Source: Actinotalea lenta
GTDB lineage: Bacteria > Actinomycetota > Actinomycetes > Actinomycetales > Cellulomonadaceae
DNA: 64,000 nucleotides
Assembly: GCF_030586465.1 (NCBI RefSeq)
Contig: NZ_JAUQYP010000001.1
Span: forward strand, 2,150,981 to 2,214,980
Reading direction: 5' to 3'
Part shown: positions 17,148 through 26,002 of the stretch, piece after piece
Layout: each line of letters starts with the position of its first letter
Numbering within the stretch: position 1 is the stretch's first letter
The notes under the pieces: generated by a model
What the model was told of the DNA's origin: nothing
What the model saw: the letters and a program-made list of their open reading frames with translations, nothing else
Databases searched by the model: none
Made by a program: the position numbers and the translations under genes

Positions 17148-17579
17148 ATGTACGACGACGAACTGGCCGAGGGCGACTCCGCGTGGTTCGAGAAGACCAT
17201 CTCCGAGGCCGACGTGTACGGCTTCGCCGGGATCGTCGGGGACTTCAACCCGGCCCACGTGAACCAGCGCTACGCGGAGCAGACGCGGTTCGGCGCCCGG
17301 ATCGCCCACGGCATGCTCTCCGGCAGCCTGTTCTCGACGGTGTTCGGCACCTCCCTGCCGGGCGAGGGAGCGATCTACGTCTCGCAGACCCTGACGTTCA
17401 CCGCCCCGGTGTTCATCGGTGACACCGTCCGGGCCACGGTCACCGTCTCCGAGAAGATGCCGAAGGGTCGCGTGCGGTTCGACTGCGTCGCGGCCAAGCC
17501 GGACGGCACGGTCGTCGTCACCGGCGAAGCCGTGCTCCTGCCGCGTCGGCGGCCGGCGGCGTCAGGAGACGAGTCGTGA
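17148..17579 (+). CDS. MaoC-family (R)-enoyl-CoA hydratase
   Basis: The 143-residue hot-dog fold protein has the catalytic hydratase motif GDFNPAHVN (Asp32, His37) and the AHGML segment of the PhaJ/MaoC family. It would hydrate a 2-enoyl-CoA to the (R)-3-hydroxyacyl-CoA. GAAGGG precedes the ATG at 17148; an upstream TTG in frame is less likely. The stop overlaps the next gene's GTG. Having both an (R)-type hydratase and an (S)-type crotonase in one operon suggests a pathway with two hydration steps, or epimerisation of a 3-hydroxy intermediate. Confidence 0.9.
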   Translation: MYDDELAEGDSAWFEKTISEADVYGFAGIVGDFNPAHVNQRYAEQTRFGARIAHGMLSGSLFSTVFGTSLPGEGAIYVSQTLTFTAPVFIGDTVRATVTVSEKMPKGRVRFDCVAAKPDGTVVVTGEAVLLPRRRPAASGDES

Positions 17580-18346
17580 GCCACGTCGCGTACGAGCTGT
17601 CCGACCAGGTGGCCACCATCACGATCACCCGGGAGGAGGCGCTCAACGCGCTCGACCCCGACGTGCTGAGCGAGCTCGAGACGGCTGTCGACCGTGTCGC
17701 CGCGGACCGGGCCCGCGCAGTCGTCGTGACCGGCGCCGGCCGGGCGTTCGTCGCGGGTGCCGACGTGGCGCGCATGTCGACCTTCTCGGTGGCGCAGGCG
17801 CGGGCCTTCAGCTCCCTGGGCAACCGGGTGTTCCGCAAGCTCGAGCTGGGAGCGCCCTCGATCGCGGCCGTGAACGGGTACGCGCTGGGTGGCGGCTGCG
17901 AGCTCGCGCTGGCGTGCGACCTCCGTCTCGCGTCGGATCGAGCGGTCTTCGCGCAGCCCGAGGTGGGCCTCGGCGTCACCGCAGGGTTCGGAGGGACGCA
18001 GCGCCTGGCCCGGGTGGTCGGGCCGGCGGTCGCCAAGGAGCTGCTGCTCACGGGCCGGCGCCTCAAGGCAGACCGTGCCCTCGAGGTCGGGCTGGTCAAC
18101 GCCGTGCACGCGCCGGACGAGCTGCTCGGGGCGGCCCTGGCCCTCGCCGAGGAGATCGCCCAGCAGGCGCCCGCTGCGGTGCGGGCGACGAAGGCTGCGA
18201 TCGCGCGCGGCGCCCACACCGACCTCGACACGGCACTGGGGATCGAGGTCGAGGAGTTCGCGTCCTGCTTCGAGACCGCGGACCAGCGTGAGGCGATGGC
18301 CGCCTTCGTGCAGAAGCGGCCGCACAGCCCGTTCCAGGACAGGTAG
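17576..18346 (+). CDS. Enoyl-CoA hydratase (crotonase family)
   Basis: The 256-residue crotonase has the oxyanion-hole segments GRAFVAGADVARM and NGYALGGGCELALACD, and the two catalytic glutamates of true hydratases: in GGCELAL and in QPEVGLGVTAGFGG. It should add water to 2-enoyl-CoA to give the (S)-3-hydroxyacyl-CoA used by the next gene product. The GTG start overlaps the MaoC stop by 3 bases, with AGGAG upstream. Confidence 0.94.
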   Translation: MSHVAYELSDQVATITITREEALNALDPDVLSELETAVDRVAADRARAVVVTGAGRAFVAGADVARMSTFSVAQARAFSSLGNRVFRKLELGAPSIAAVNGYALGGGCELALACDLRLASDRAVFAQPEVGLGVTAGFGGTQRLARVVGPAVAKELLLTGRRLKADRALEVGLVNAVHAPDELLGAALALAEEIAQQAPAAVRATKAAIARGAHTDLDTALGIEVEEFASCFETADQREAMAAFVQKRPHSPFQDR

Positions 18347-18361
18347 CCAGGAGGAGCAGTC

Positions 18362-19198
18362 ATGCGTGTGGGAGTCGTGGGCGCCGGGACCATGGGCGCC
18401 GGGATCGCCGAGGTGTTCGCCCGGACCGAGGGGTTCGAGGTGACGCTGACCGATGCGGACCTCGACCTCGCCGAGGCGGGCGTCGCGCGGATCGCGGCGA
18501 GCCAGGACCGGCTGGTCGCGAAGGGCAAGATCGGGGCCGATGCAGCGGAGGCGACCACGGCGCGCGTCCGGGCCGGCGAGCTCGACGACCTCGCCGGGGC
18601 CGACCTCGTGATCGAGGCCGTCGTGGAGGCCATGGCCGCGAAGCGTCCGATCGTCGAGCGACTGGATGAGCTGTGCGGGCCGGGCACGATCCTGGCGACC
18701 AACACGTCCTCGTTGTCCGTCACGGAGCTCGGGGCCGGGCTGACCCACCCGGTCGTGGGCATGCACTTCTTCAACCCGGCGCCCGTGATGAAGCTCGTCG
18801 AGGTGGTCGCCGGTGCGGCCACCCCGACCCAGGTCGTGACGCGCGTGACGGAGCTCGCGACCCAGCTGGGCAAGACCCCGGTGCAGGTCAACGAGGCGGC
18901 CGGCTTCGTGGTGAACCGGATCCTGGTGCCGTTGGTCAACGAGGGCGTCGAGGTGCTCGCGGCCGGCACCGCGTCGGCCGAGGACATCGACACCGCGATG
19001 AAGCTGGGTGCGAACCACCCCATGGGGCCGCTCGAGCTCGGAGACCTCATCGGCCTGGACGTGGTGCTGGCCATCATGGAGGTCCTGCAGGCCGAGACCG
19101 GTGACCCGAAGTACCGGCCGCACCCGCTGCTGCGCACGTACGTCCGAGCGGGCTGGCTGGGCCGCAAGACGGGCCGCGGGTTCCACAGCTACGCCTGA
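18362..19198 (+). CDS. 3-hydroxyacyl-CoA (3-hydroxybutyryl-CoA) dehydrogenase
   Basis: This 278-residue stand-alone dehydrogenase has the NAD+ motif VGAGTMGAGIAEVF at the start, NTSSLSVTEL, the catalytic His region GMHFFNPAPVMKLVEV and the C-terminal dimer region NHPMGPLELGDLIGLD. It oxidises (S)-3-hydroxyacyl-CoA to 3-oxoacyl-CoA, the substrate of the thiolase in the divergent operon. AGGAGC lies 5 bases upstream. It ends tail to tail with the Gfo/Idh gene, overlapping it by 10 bases. Confidence 0.95.
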   Translation: MRVGVVGAGTMGAGIAEVFARTEGFEVTLTDADLDLAEAGVARIAASQDRLVAKGKIGADAAEATTARVRAGELDDLAGADLVIEAVVEAMAAKRPIVERLDELCGPGTILATNTSSLSVTELGAGLTHPVVGMHFFNPAPVMKLVEVVAGAATPTQVVTRVTELATQLGKTPVQVNEAAGFVVNRILVPLVNEGVEVLAAGTASAEDIDTAMKLGANHPMGPLELGDLIGLDVVLAIMEVLQAETGDPKYRPHPLLRTYVRAGWLGRKTGRGFHSYA

Positions 19199-20247
19199 GA
19201 AGCGGTACCCACCGTGACGCGCACACCTTCGTCGCCGGACCGGATGATGGCGTGCGCGACCTGCAGCGCGCGGCGGCCCGCCTCGGCCGGCACGGGGGGC
19301 GGGCCGCCCGCCCGCAGGGCGCGGAGCAGGTCGTCGACGTACCGGTCGAACGTGCCGTGGAAGTCGCGGGCCTCGTCGTCGAAGTACCCGGCCTGCCACA
19401 CCCGGGCCACGTCGTCGCCGGCACGGGACAGGGTCAGGCGGCGCACGGTGTCCTCGACGAGGCCGCGCCCCTCGGTGCCGTTGACCTCCAGCAGGTGCGT
19501 CCCGGGGTAGGCGTACGACGAGTCGTAGGTGCCCAGGAGCGTTCCGACCGCCCCCGAGGCGAACTCGAGCGCGACCGCGAGCGTCGTGACGGTGCCGGGG
19601 TGCGTCCCGTCGAACGGCTGCGCCATCACCGAAGCGATCGGACCGCACAGCTGCTCGAGCATGTCGAGCCCGTGCACCTGGGTCTCGATGAGGTTGGCGT
19701 GCCGGGAGCCGCCGAGGTTGGGCTCGCCACCGAACCGCCAGGTCGCGAAGACGAGAGCGCCGAGGTCGCCGGCGTCGATGGCTGCCTTGAGCCGCTGGAC
19801 CGGCTCGGCGTAGCGATGGTTGAGGTCGATCGCGACGAACAGGTCGCGCTCGGCCGCCGCATCCAGCAGGGCGTCGGCCTCGGTGAGGTCGAACACCAAG
19901 GGCTTCTCGACGAGCAGGGGCACGCCGCGCTCGATGAGGTGCAGCGTCGGGGCGAAGTGCTCCTCGTTGGGCAGGCAGACGGTGACCAGGTCCGGCTGCG
20001 CGGTGTCCAGCATGGCGTCCACGTCCGTGTACGCGTCCGTCCGGTAGGCGTCTGCGCGCGCACGGGCTCGCGTCACGTCGCGTCCGACCACTCCCACGAG
20101 CTCGGTGTCCGTGCGGTCGGCGAACACCCGGGCGTGCTGCTCACCCCACCCGCCGGTGCCGACCACCGCCACCCGCACCGGCTGCTCCGGGGTGGGGGTA
20201 CGCGGACGGAAGGCCGGGCGGAACTCGGGTGCGGGGAGTGGGGGCAT
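19189..20247 (-). CDS. Gfo/Idh/MocA-family oxidoreductase
   Basis: The 352-residue NAD(P)-dependent oxidoreductase has the Rossmann motif VVGTGGWGEQHA near residue 30, EKPL (VEKPLVFD) and a C-terminal sheet domain. The conserved His/Asp region around residues 200-215 (LIETQVHGLDMLEQL) could serve in catalysis. Such enzymes act on sugars, inositols or their derivatives; the substrate cannot be told here. I start at the ATG at 20247 because residues before it lack conservation. It is monocistronic and convergent to the acyl-CoA operon. Confidence 0.9.
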   Translation of the reverse strand: MPPLPAPEFRPAFRPRTPTPEQPVRVAVVGTGGWGEQHARVFADRTDTELVGVVGRDVTRARARADAYRTDAYTDVDAMLDTAQPDLVTVCLPNEEHFAPTLHLIERGVPLLVEKPLVFDLTEADALLDAAAERDLFVAIDLNHRYAEPVQRLKAAIDAGDLGALVFATWRFGGEPNLGGSRHANLIETQVHGLDMLEQLCGPIASVMAQPFDGTHPGTVTTLAVALEFASGAVGTLLGTYDSSYAYPGTHLLEVNGTEGRGLVEDTVRRLTLSRAGDDVARVWQAGYFDDEARDFHGTFDRYVDDLLRALRAGGPPPVPAEAGRRALQVAHAIIRSGDEGVRVTVGTASQA

Positions 20248-20545
20248 GGCTCCACTGTGCACCCTGAGCGCGCCGGCGGGGCGACGGACCGGCCGGGAAT
20301 GCTCAAGGTCGCTCCCGTGTTGCCGACATACCAGATGACGGGCGGTGCTCGTCACGTACGCAGTACGCCGCCGAGCGGTCCGACATCCCGCCCTGGTGCT
20401 GCGTCCTGGTCGTACCGCGGGCCTGGAGTCATGGGCACCGGGTGCGGCCGGGTGGCGCGTCCCCGACGGCGACCAACGCGCCGGTCGTGGTTCAAGCTCC
20501 CCGAGAAGGGCAAACGGGGGAGCGGGCGGGGACGACGATGTCGAT
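20248..20545. other. Intergenic region without a gene
   Basis: About 300 bases between the Gfo/Idh start and the terminator of the FtsH-like gene. I see no open reading frame with a ribosome site and no repeat. It should carry the Gfo/Idh promoter, but no clear -35/-10 pair stands out. Confidence 0.5.
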
Positions 20546-20582
20546 CCCGCACCGGGTGCCGCGTCGCGGAACCCGGTGCGGG
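20546..20582 (-). terminator. Terminator of the FtsH-like gene
   Basis: A 12-bp perfect stem (CCCGCACCGGGT/ACCCGGTGCGGG) with a 13-base loop begins 3 bases beyond the stop codon of the FtsH-like gene on the minus strand. Position and stability fit an intrinsic terminator; there is no T tract. Confidence 0.7.
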
Positions 20583-20584
20583 GC

Positions 20585-22375
20585 TCATGCCACGTGCGCA
20601 GTCGTCGGGTCCCCGTCCGAAGGCACGCGTCGCGAGGTCCCGCTCGCCTCGACGAGGACGTCGGTGATCTCGTCGCCGACGAGCTCGTGCCGTTCCAGCA
20701 GCGCGTCGCGCAGCGCCTCGACGAGGTGCCGGTTCCGCGAGAGCAGCCAGACGACGCGCCTGCGGGCGTCCTCGAGCAGCTCCTCGACCTGCTCTCGTGC
20801 GGCCGAGTCCGCCAGCACCGCCTCCACGAGGTCCCGCCCGGTCGCCTGGAAGGAGACCAGCGAGCCTGTCATCCCCGCGGCCCCGACCATCTGCGCGGCC
20901 GTCCTGGTCGCCGCCGCGAGGTCGCTCGCCGGGCCCGTGGTGGTGTCGCCGAAGAACAGCTCCTCGGCCACGAGTCCCCCCATGGCGATCTGGACGAGTG
21001 CGCGCAGCTCCGAGGAGGTGTGGGTGTAGATCTCCTCGGTGTCCGAGTGCGCGAGGAGCCCCAGGGCCTCGCCGCGCTTGACGATCGTGAGCACCTCGAG
21101 CGTGCGGCCCGGCGCCACGAGCCACGCGGCCACGGCGTGGCCGGCCTCGTGGGTCGCGATGAGCAGCTGCTCGTGCTCGGTGTAGGTCACGGGTTGTCCC
21201 AGCCCCACCATCTCCGTGAGCCGCGCCTTCTCCACGTCCTCGTAGGACATCCGGGTGTCTCCCCGCCGGACCGCGTTGACCAGTGCCTCGTCGAGCAGGT
21301 GCTCGATCATCACCGGTGTCCATCCGCTGGTGGCCGCCGCGATCCGGTCCCGGACCGCGGGCTCGCCCAGCTCCGGTTCGTGGGCCCTGCGGTCCAGGAA
21401 GTGCTGGACCAGCTCGCGGCGTCCGTGCACGTCAGGAGTGGCGAAGGTCAGCCGCCGGTCGAAGCGCCCGGGCCGCAGCAGCGCGGGATCCAGCGAGTCC
21501 GCGCGGTTGGTCGCGGCGATGAGCAGGATCGGAGCGCGGACGGGCGTGATCTGCGGGATCTGGTTCTCCGCCGGGAGCAGCAGGTTGGCCGCCGCCACGA
21601 CGCGGTTGACCAGCCGGGCCCCGCGCGACGGCTGGTCGAAGGACTGCATCTGCACGAGCAGCTCGTTGACGACACCCCCGGTGCCCTCGCTGATCATCGC
21701 CGACGTGATCGGGCCGCGGTCGGTGGTGGCCACCGATCCGAGCAGGCCGCCCCGGCGCGTGGCGATGGCGTCGATCTCCTCGATGAAGCCGATCGCGCCG
21801 CCCTCACGCCGGGCCGCGTCGCGCAGCGCGGCGAAGTACGCGCGGATCTTGCGGGCGGTCGCGCCGTAGTACATCGACTGGAAGGACGTGGCCGACACGA
21901 ACAGGAAGGGGACGCCGGCCTCGGCGGCCATCGCCTTCGCCGTCATCGTCTTGCCGGTGCCGGGCAGACCTTCGAAGAGCAGGCCGCGGCGCGGCGTCCC
22001 GCCCATCTGCTCGGCGAACCGCCGGTGCGTCTGGAAGAGGTCGATGGATCGCCGTACGTCCTCCAGGACAGGGTCGATGCCCAGCACGTCCGCCAGGCGG
22101 ACGTCCACCTGCTCGGGCCGGTACGTCAGGTGCGGGGAGCGCCCGGCGACCACCTGGGTGCCGAGCAGCACCACGATGAGCACGACGAAGAACAGCACCG
22201 GCACCAGGATCAGGGGGTCGGTCGACGGCAGCGAAGGCCAGGGCGACCGCCCGGTGAACGGCGCGACGATGAACCACGCTTCCAGGGCCAGGACGACCGT
22301 TGCCCAGCGGTAGACGCGGTGCCGGCGCAACCGGTCCCGATCGGCCGCGATGTCGTGCTGTGCCTGCCGGGGCAT
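20585..22375 (-). CDS. FtsH-like AAA+ membrane metalloprotease
   Basis: The 596-residue protein has two N-terminal membrane segments (residues ~23-40 and 55-75), an AAA+ domain with Walker A GLPGTGKT (136-143) and sensor region IAATNRADSLDPALLRPGRFD, and a peptidase domain with HEAGH (409-413) and the probable third zinc ligand Asp485 in GPASDLAAA. Walker B reads FIEEID where FtsH normally has FIDEID. The pore loop reads MYYG, and about 45 extra residues interrupt the AAA+ domain. It is shorter than housekeeping FtsH and is probably a paralogue that degrades membrane proteins. GGAGG lies 9 bases before the ATG. Confidence 0.88.
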   Translation of the reverse strand: MPRQAQHDIAADRDRLRRHRVYRWATVVLALEAWFIVAPFTGRSPWPSLPSTDPLILVPVLFFVVLIVVLLGTQVVAGRSPHLTYRPEQVDVRLADVLGIDPVLEDVRRSIDLFQTHRRFAEQMGGTPRRGLLFEGLPGTGKTMTAKAMAAEAGVPFLFVSATSFQSMYYGATARKIRAYFAALRDAARREGGAIGFIEEIDAIATRRGGLLGSVATTDRGPITSAMISEGTGGVVNELLVQMQSFDQPSRGARLVNRVVAAANLLLPAENQIPQITPVRAPILLIAATNRADSLDPALLRPGRFDRRLTFATPDVHGRRELVQHFLDRRAHEPELGEPAVRDRIAAATSGWTPVMIEHLLDEALVNAVRRGDTRMSYEDVEKARLTEMVGLGQPVTYTEHEQLLIATHEAGHAVAAWLVAPGRTLEVLTIVKRGEALGLLAHSDTEEIYTHTSSELRALVQIAMGGLVAEELFFGDTTTGPASDLAAATRTAAQMVGAAGMTGSLVSFQATGRDLVEAVLADSAAREQVEELLEDARRRVVWLLSRNRHLVEALRDALLERHELVGDEITDVLVEASGTSRRVPSDGDPTTAHVA

Positions 22376-22559
22376 CTCGGACCCCCTCCGGGGTCGACCA
22401 CCGACCCGTACTCCTACTGTGGGCGAACCGGGCATACCCGGCAACGGCAGGGGACCCATTCGGGTGAACGGTAGGTCCAGGGCACGCCGGAGGCTCTCAA
22501 GACGCCCGATCCGGCCGATCGTCGAGGAGCCAGCCCTGCCACGGATCCCCGGAGCTGCC

Positions 22560-24332
22560 GTGCCGTTCACGACCGCCTGGCCGGCGCCGTCAGCCGACGT
22601 GCGCCGGCACAGCAGGTACTTCCGCACGGCGACGGCGATCGCCACCCCGCAGAGGATGACGGCGGTCGTGGCCGGCCTGTACGCCCTGGGTGGGTTCACG
22701 GTGCTGGCCGGCGTGCTCGCGGTGCGCCCGGAGCGCTGGTTGCCGCTCAGCCTGCTCGGCGCGACCGGGGTGGTGGTCGCAGCAGCGCTCGCGGCGAGGC
22801 GGAACGTCCCGAGCAACGTGCTCGCCGCCCTGCCGGCGCTCGGTGCCGTGATCGTGACTGCGGACATCGCGCTCGCCGCGGGCACCCCTCTCGCGCACGC
22901 CTACGCGTTGCTCTACCTGTTCGTGATCGTCGACGCCTCCTTCTTCTTCGACTGGTGGACGGCGGCGCTGCACTGGGCCGTGGTCGCCGTGGCGCAGGTG
23001 ACCACAGCCTTCGTGACAGGCGTGTCCTGGGTCGAGGTCGGTGCGGTGCTCGTCACCCTCGGCGTTGCCGGGGGCGTGACGGGCTGGTTGGTCCGGGTGG
23101 CTGCGCTGGCCGGGGTGGACCCGCTGACGGGCCTGGTGGATCGTGGCGTGGGCGACCGGGAGATCGAGGCGGCCGTGGGCCGCGTGGCGCGCACCGGTGA
23201 GGACGCCGCCCTCGTGCTGATCGACCTCGACGCGTTCAGCACGCTGAACCACGAGCAGGGTGTCGCCGCCGGCGACGACGTGCTGGTGCAGGTGGCGGGC
23301 GCGTGCGCCGCCGTGGTGGCCGGTACGGGGACCGGGTGCCGTTTCGGCAGTGACGAGTTCCTGCTGATCCTGGCGCGAGCCGACCGGGAGCAGGCCCTGG
23401 TGACGGTGGCGGACCTGAGGCGCCGGGTGGCACCGGTGCGCTTCTCCGCCGCCGTGACCACCGTCTCGCGTGCGGACACCCGCGCCGGAATCGCGTGGCG
23501 GCTGATGACGGCGTTGCGCGGGGCGACCGAGCAGGGCGGTGGGGCGACCGTCGTCGCGGACGACAGCGCCACGGCCACCGTCCGGCTGCGGGAGGCGATC
23601 GCGGGTGGAGAGCTGGAGATGCACTACCAGCCGATCGTGCACCTGGGCCGCCGCGAGGTGGTCGGCCTCGAGGCCCTCGTGCGATGGCGGGACCCTGACC
23701 GGGGACTGGTCCCACCGGACTCGTTCGTCCCGCACGCGGAGCGCGACGGGACGATCGTCGACCTCGGCAGGTGGGTGGTCGCCGAGGTCTGTCGCCAGAT
23801 GCGCCAGTGGGCGGCCGAGGGGGTCGAGGTCCCGGTCGCGGTCAACGCCTCGCACGCCGAGCTGAACAGGTCGGACTTCGCGGACCGCTTCCTGCGGACG
23901 TGCCGGGAGCACGGAGTGCCACCCTCAGCCATCGTCGTCGAGGTCACCGAGACGACCGTCGCGCGCACGGAGGACCGTGTGATGGCGAATCTCGAGCGGC
24001 TGCGTGCGGCAGGTGTCGGGGTGTCCATCGACGACTTCGGTACCGGGTACTCGTCGCTCGCCAGGCTGCAGCGCCTGCCGGTCACCCAGCTCAAGATCGA
24101 CCGGGCGTTCGTCGCCGCCCTCGAGGACGGCGGGGGCGGTGGACCGGTGCTCTCCGTGATCGTGGCGCTCGGGGCGGCCCTGGGCCTGGACGTCGTCGCG
24201 GAGGGCATCGAGACGCCGGCTCAGGCCGAGGTGCTGGGCCGGCTGGGGGTGCGGCACGGCCAGGGCTACCACTTCGCGCGGCCGATGTGCGCGGCGCAGC
24301 TCGCGGCGGGACTCGTCCGCCGCGGCCCGTGA
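22560..24332 (+). CDS. Membrane GGDEF-EAL cyclic-di-GMP protein
   Basis: About 590 residues. Five or six N-terminal membrane helices (to ~170) precede a GGDEF domain and an EAL domain. The GGDEF motif reads GSDEF, so diguanylate cyclase activity may be weak or only GTP-binding. The EAL domain has all catalytic landmarks: EALVRW, the NAS metal site, EVTETT, IDDFGTGYSSL, KIDRAF, EGIE and QGYHFARP. It is therefore probably an active phosphodiesterase. I chose the GTG at 22560 with GGAG 5 bases upstream; the reading frame extends further up, but with a proline/arginine-rich stretch unlike a protein start. It is divergent from the FtsH-like gene. Confidence 0.9.
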   Translation: MPFTTAWPAPSADVRRHSRYFRTATAIATPQRMTAVVAGLYALGGFTVLAGVLAVRPERWLPLSLLGATGVVVAAALAARRNVPSNVLAALPALGAVIVTADIALAAGTPLAHAYALLYLFVIVDASFFFDWWTAALHWAVVAVAQVTTAFVTGVSWVEVGAVLVTLGVAGGVTGWLVRVAALAGVDPLTGLVDRGVGDREIEAAVGRVARTGEDAALVLIDLDAFSTLNHEQGVAAGDDVLVQVAGACAAVVAGTGTGCRFGSDEFLLILARADREQALVTVADLRRRVAPVRFSAAVTTVSRADTRAGIAWRLMTALRGATEQGGGATVVADDSATATVRLREAIAGGELEMHYQPIVHLGRREVVGLEALVRWRDPDRGLVPPDSFVPHAERDGTIVDLGRWVVAEVCRQMRQWAAEGVEVPVAVNASHAELNRSDFADRFLRTCREHGVPPSAIVVEVTETTVARTEDRVMANLERLRAAGVGVSIDDFGTGYSSLARLQRLPVTQLKIDRAFVAALEDGGGGGPVLSVIVALGAALGLDVVAEGIETPAQAEVLGRLGVRHGQGYHFARPMCAAQLAAGLVRRGP

Positions 24333-24394
24333 CCTACCTGGAGGACCTTCCGCGTCCCGCTGCCGGTGGGCCTTGCCCCGAACCGTCTCGGCTG

Positions 24395-24417
24395 TTACGT
24401 TACGTGGCGGAACGTAA
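24395..24417. promoter_or_regulatory. TetR autoregulatory operator
   Basis: A perfect inverted repeat, TTACGTT and AACGTAA with a 9-base spacer, lies 18 bases before the TetR start codon used here. The low-GC arms stand out in this genome. Position and symmetry suggest that the adjacent TetR protein binds it and represses its own operon. Confidence 0.62.
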
Positions 24418-24434
24418 TGAGGATCGGGGAAGGC

Positions 24435-25085
24435 ATGCTGGATGACGCTCGCGCCCCACGCCGTCCGGGCGGCCACGGCTCGGGGCGAGGGCGCCCGCGG
24501 GACCCCGAGCTGGACCGACGGGTCCTCGAGACCACCCTGGGCCTGCTGGCCGAGGTGGGCTACGGCGGTCTCACCGTGGCGGAGGTCGCCAGACGAGCGC
24601 AGGTCGGCAAGCCTGCGGTGTATCGGCGATGGGCAGGGAAGTCCCAGCTCGTGGTCGAGGCACTGGTCACGCAGCTGCGCCCCCAGGGCGACGCCGGTGC
24701 GGGCTCGGTGGTCGAGGACCTGACCGGACTCATCGGTGAGCTCGTCCACCTGCTGACGCGCACCCCACTCGGCCGCGTGCTACCCGGGCTGGTGTCCGAG
24801 ATGGCCACCGACCCCGTTCTCGCGGAGAGCTACCGTCGGCTGATCATCGGCCCCAACCAGCAACGCTGGTGGTCCGCGGTCGAACGGGGGATCGGCCGGG
24901 GCGAGCTCGTCGCCGAGACGGACGTCGACGCGGTCGTGAACGCCCTCGCCGGCCCGCTGTACCTCCGCGTGCTCATCACGGGCGAGCCCGTCCCGGACGA
25001 CTACGCCGCGACGGCGGTCGGCATGGTGCTGGCCCGCTACGGCGCCACGGCACCGCACTCTCGACCGATGGAGAAGGAAGGATGA
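24435..25085 (+). CDS. TetR-family regulator
   Basis: A 216-residue TetR protein. The N-terminal arm is Arg/Gly-rich and then the helix-turn-helix reads VAEVARRAQVGKPAVYRRWAGKSQLV (residues ~40-65), followed by a helical C-terminal domain of the TetR_C type. It is first in a three-gene operon with a membrane protein and a methyltransferase, joined by ATGA/TGATG overlaps. The palindrome just upstream suggests autoregulation. An earlier ATG at 24417 would start inside that operator. The inducer is unknown. Confidence 0.87.
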   Translation: MLDDARAPRRPGGHGSGRGRPRDPELDRRVLETTLGLLAEVGYGGLTVAEVARRAQVGKPAVYRRWAGKSQLVVEALVTQLRPQGDAGAGSVVEDLTGLIGELVHLLTRTPLGRVLPGLVSEMATDPVLAESYRRLIIGPNQQRWWSAVERGIGRGELVAETDVDAVVNALAGPLYLRVLITGEPVPDDYAATAVGMVLARYGATAPHSRPMEKEG

Positions 25086-26002
25086 CCATGTCGGGCTCGA
25101 CGCCCGCGCCCGATCGGGTGCTCGGTACGTCCCTGATCGCCGCCGGCCTGGGCACGGCCGCGGTCGCGGTGCTCGGTCCGCTCGTGACAGGCGTGATCCG
25201 CTATCACGCCTCGGAGTCGGCCGTGGCCCAGGTCGCCGGCGGCGACCTCGCCGGCCTGCTGCTGGCCGCACCGGTGAGCATCGTGGCCGGCGTGCTGGTC
25301 CTGCGCCGGCACCGGGCGGGAACGGTGCTCGCGCTCGCGCCCGCGGGATACGTCGGCTACACGGCTACCCAGCTGGCTCTCGGCGGCGACGTGATCCGCT
25401 ACCCGGGCAACAGCGAGCGGTTCTTCCCGCTGTTCCTTGGCCTCCTCGTGCTCGCGATCGTCATCGCCGTGCGGGCATGGCGCGGGCTGGATCCTGCGAC
25501 GCTACCCGTCGCCTCACGCCGCGTGGACCGCACCGTCGGGGTGTTCGCGCTCGCGGTCGCGGCGTTCCTCGTGCTCGGCCTGCACCTGCCCGGCCTCCTG
25601 GACGCGTGGAGCCCTACCCCCAGCGATCCTGGCTATCTGGCCGACCCGGTCGTGTTCTGGCTGGTCAAGCTGATGGACCTCGGGCTCGTGGTGCCGGCCC
25701 TCGTCGCCGTCGGCGGGGGCGCTCTGCGGGGTGGCGACGGCGCTCAGCGGGTGAGGTACGCCGCGGTGGGCTGGATGGCGCTGCTGGCGACCGCGGTCGC
25801 CGGCATGGCGCTGGTCATGCAGGCGCGGGACGACCCGGCGGCGTCGGTCCCCAGCACGGTCGCCTTCGCCTGCTTCGCGGGGATCGGCCTTGCCGTCGCG
25901 GGGATGGTGTTCCGCCCCGTGCTCGCGCCCGGCTCGTCCACGACCCCGGTGGGCCAGGGACCGGGCACGTTCACGGGCGCGGTCCCCGAGGTGGTCGAGT
26001 GA
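25082..26002 (+). CDS. Polytopic membrane protein
   Basis: This 306-residue protein has about eight hydrophobic segments and no enzyme motif that I recognise. It starts on an ATGA overlap with the TetR gene and ends on a one-base overlap with the methyltransferase, so the three are one translational unit. The membrane protein could be the target or effector that the TetR protein controls. The C-terminus is a short Pro/Gly-rich tail. No family name can be given. Confidence 0.8.
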   Translation: MTMSGSTPAPDRVLGTSLIAAGLGTAAVAVLGPLVTGVIRYHASESAVAQVAGGDLAGLLLAAPVSIVAGVLVLRRHRAGTVLALAPAGYVGYTATQLALGGDVIRYPGNSERFFPLFLGLLVLAIVIAVRAWRGLDPATLPVASRRVDRTVGVFALAVAAFLVLGLHLPGLLDAWSPTPSDPGYLADPVVFWLVKLMDLGLVVPALVAVGGGALRGGDGAQRVRYAAVGWMALLATAVAGMALVMQARDDPAASVPSTVAFACFAGIGLAVAGMVFRPVLAPGSSTTPVGQGPGTFTGAVPEVVE

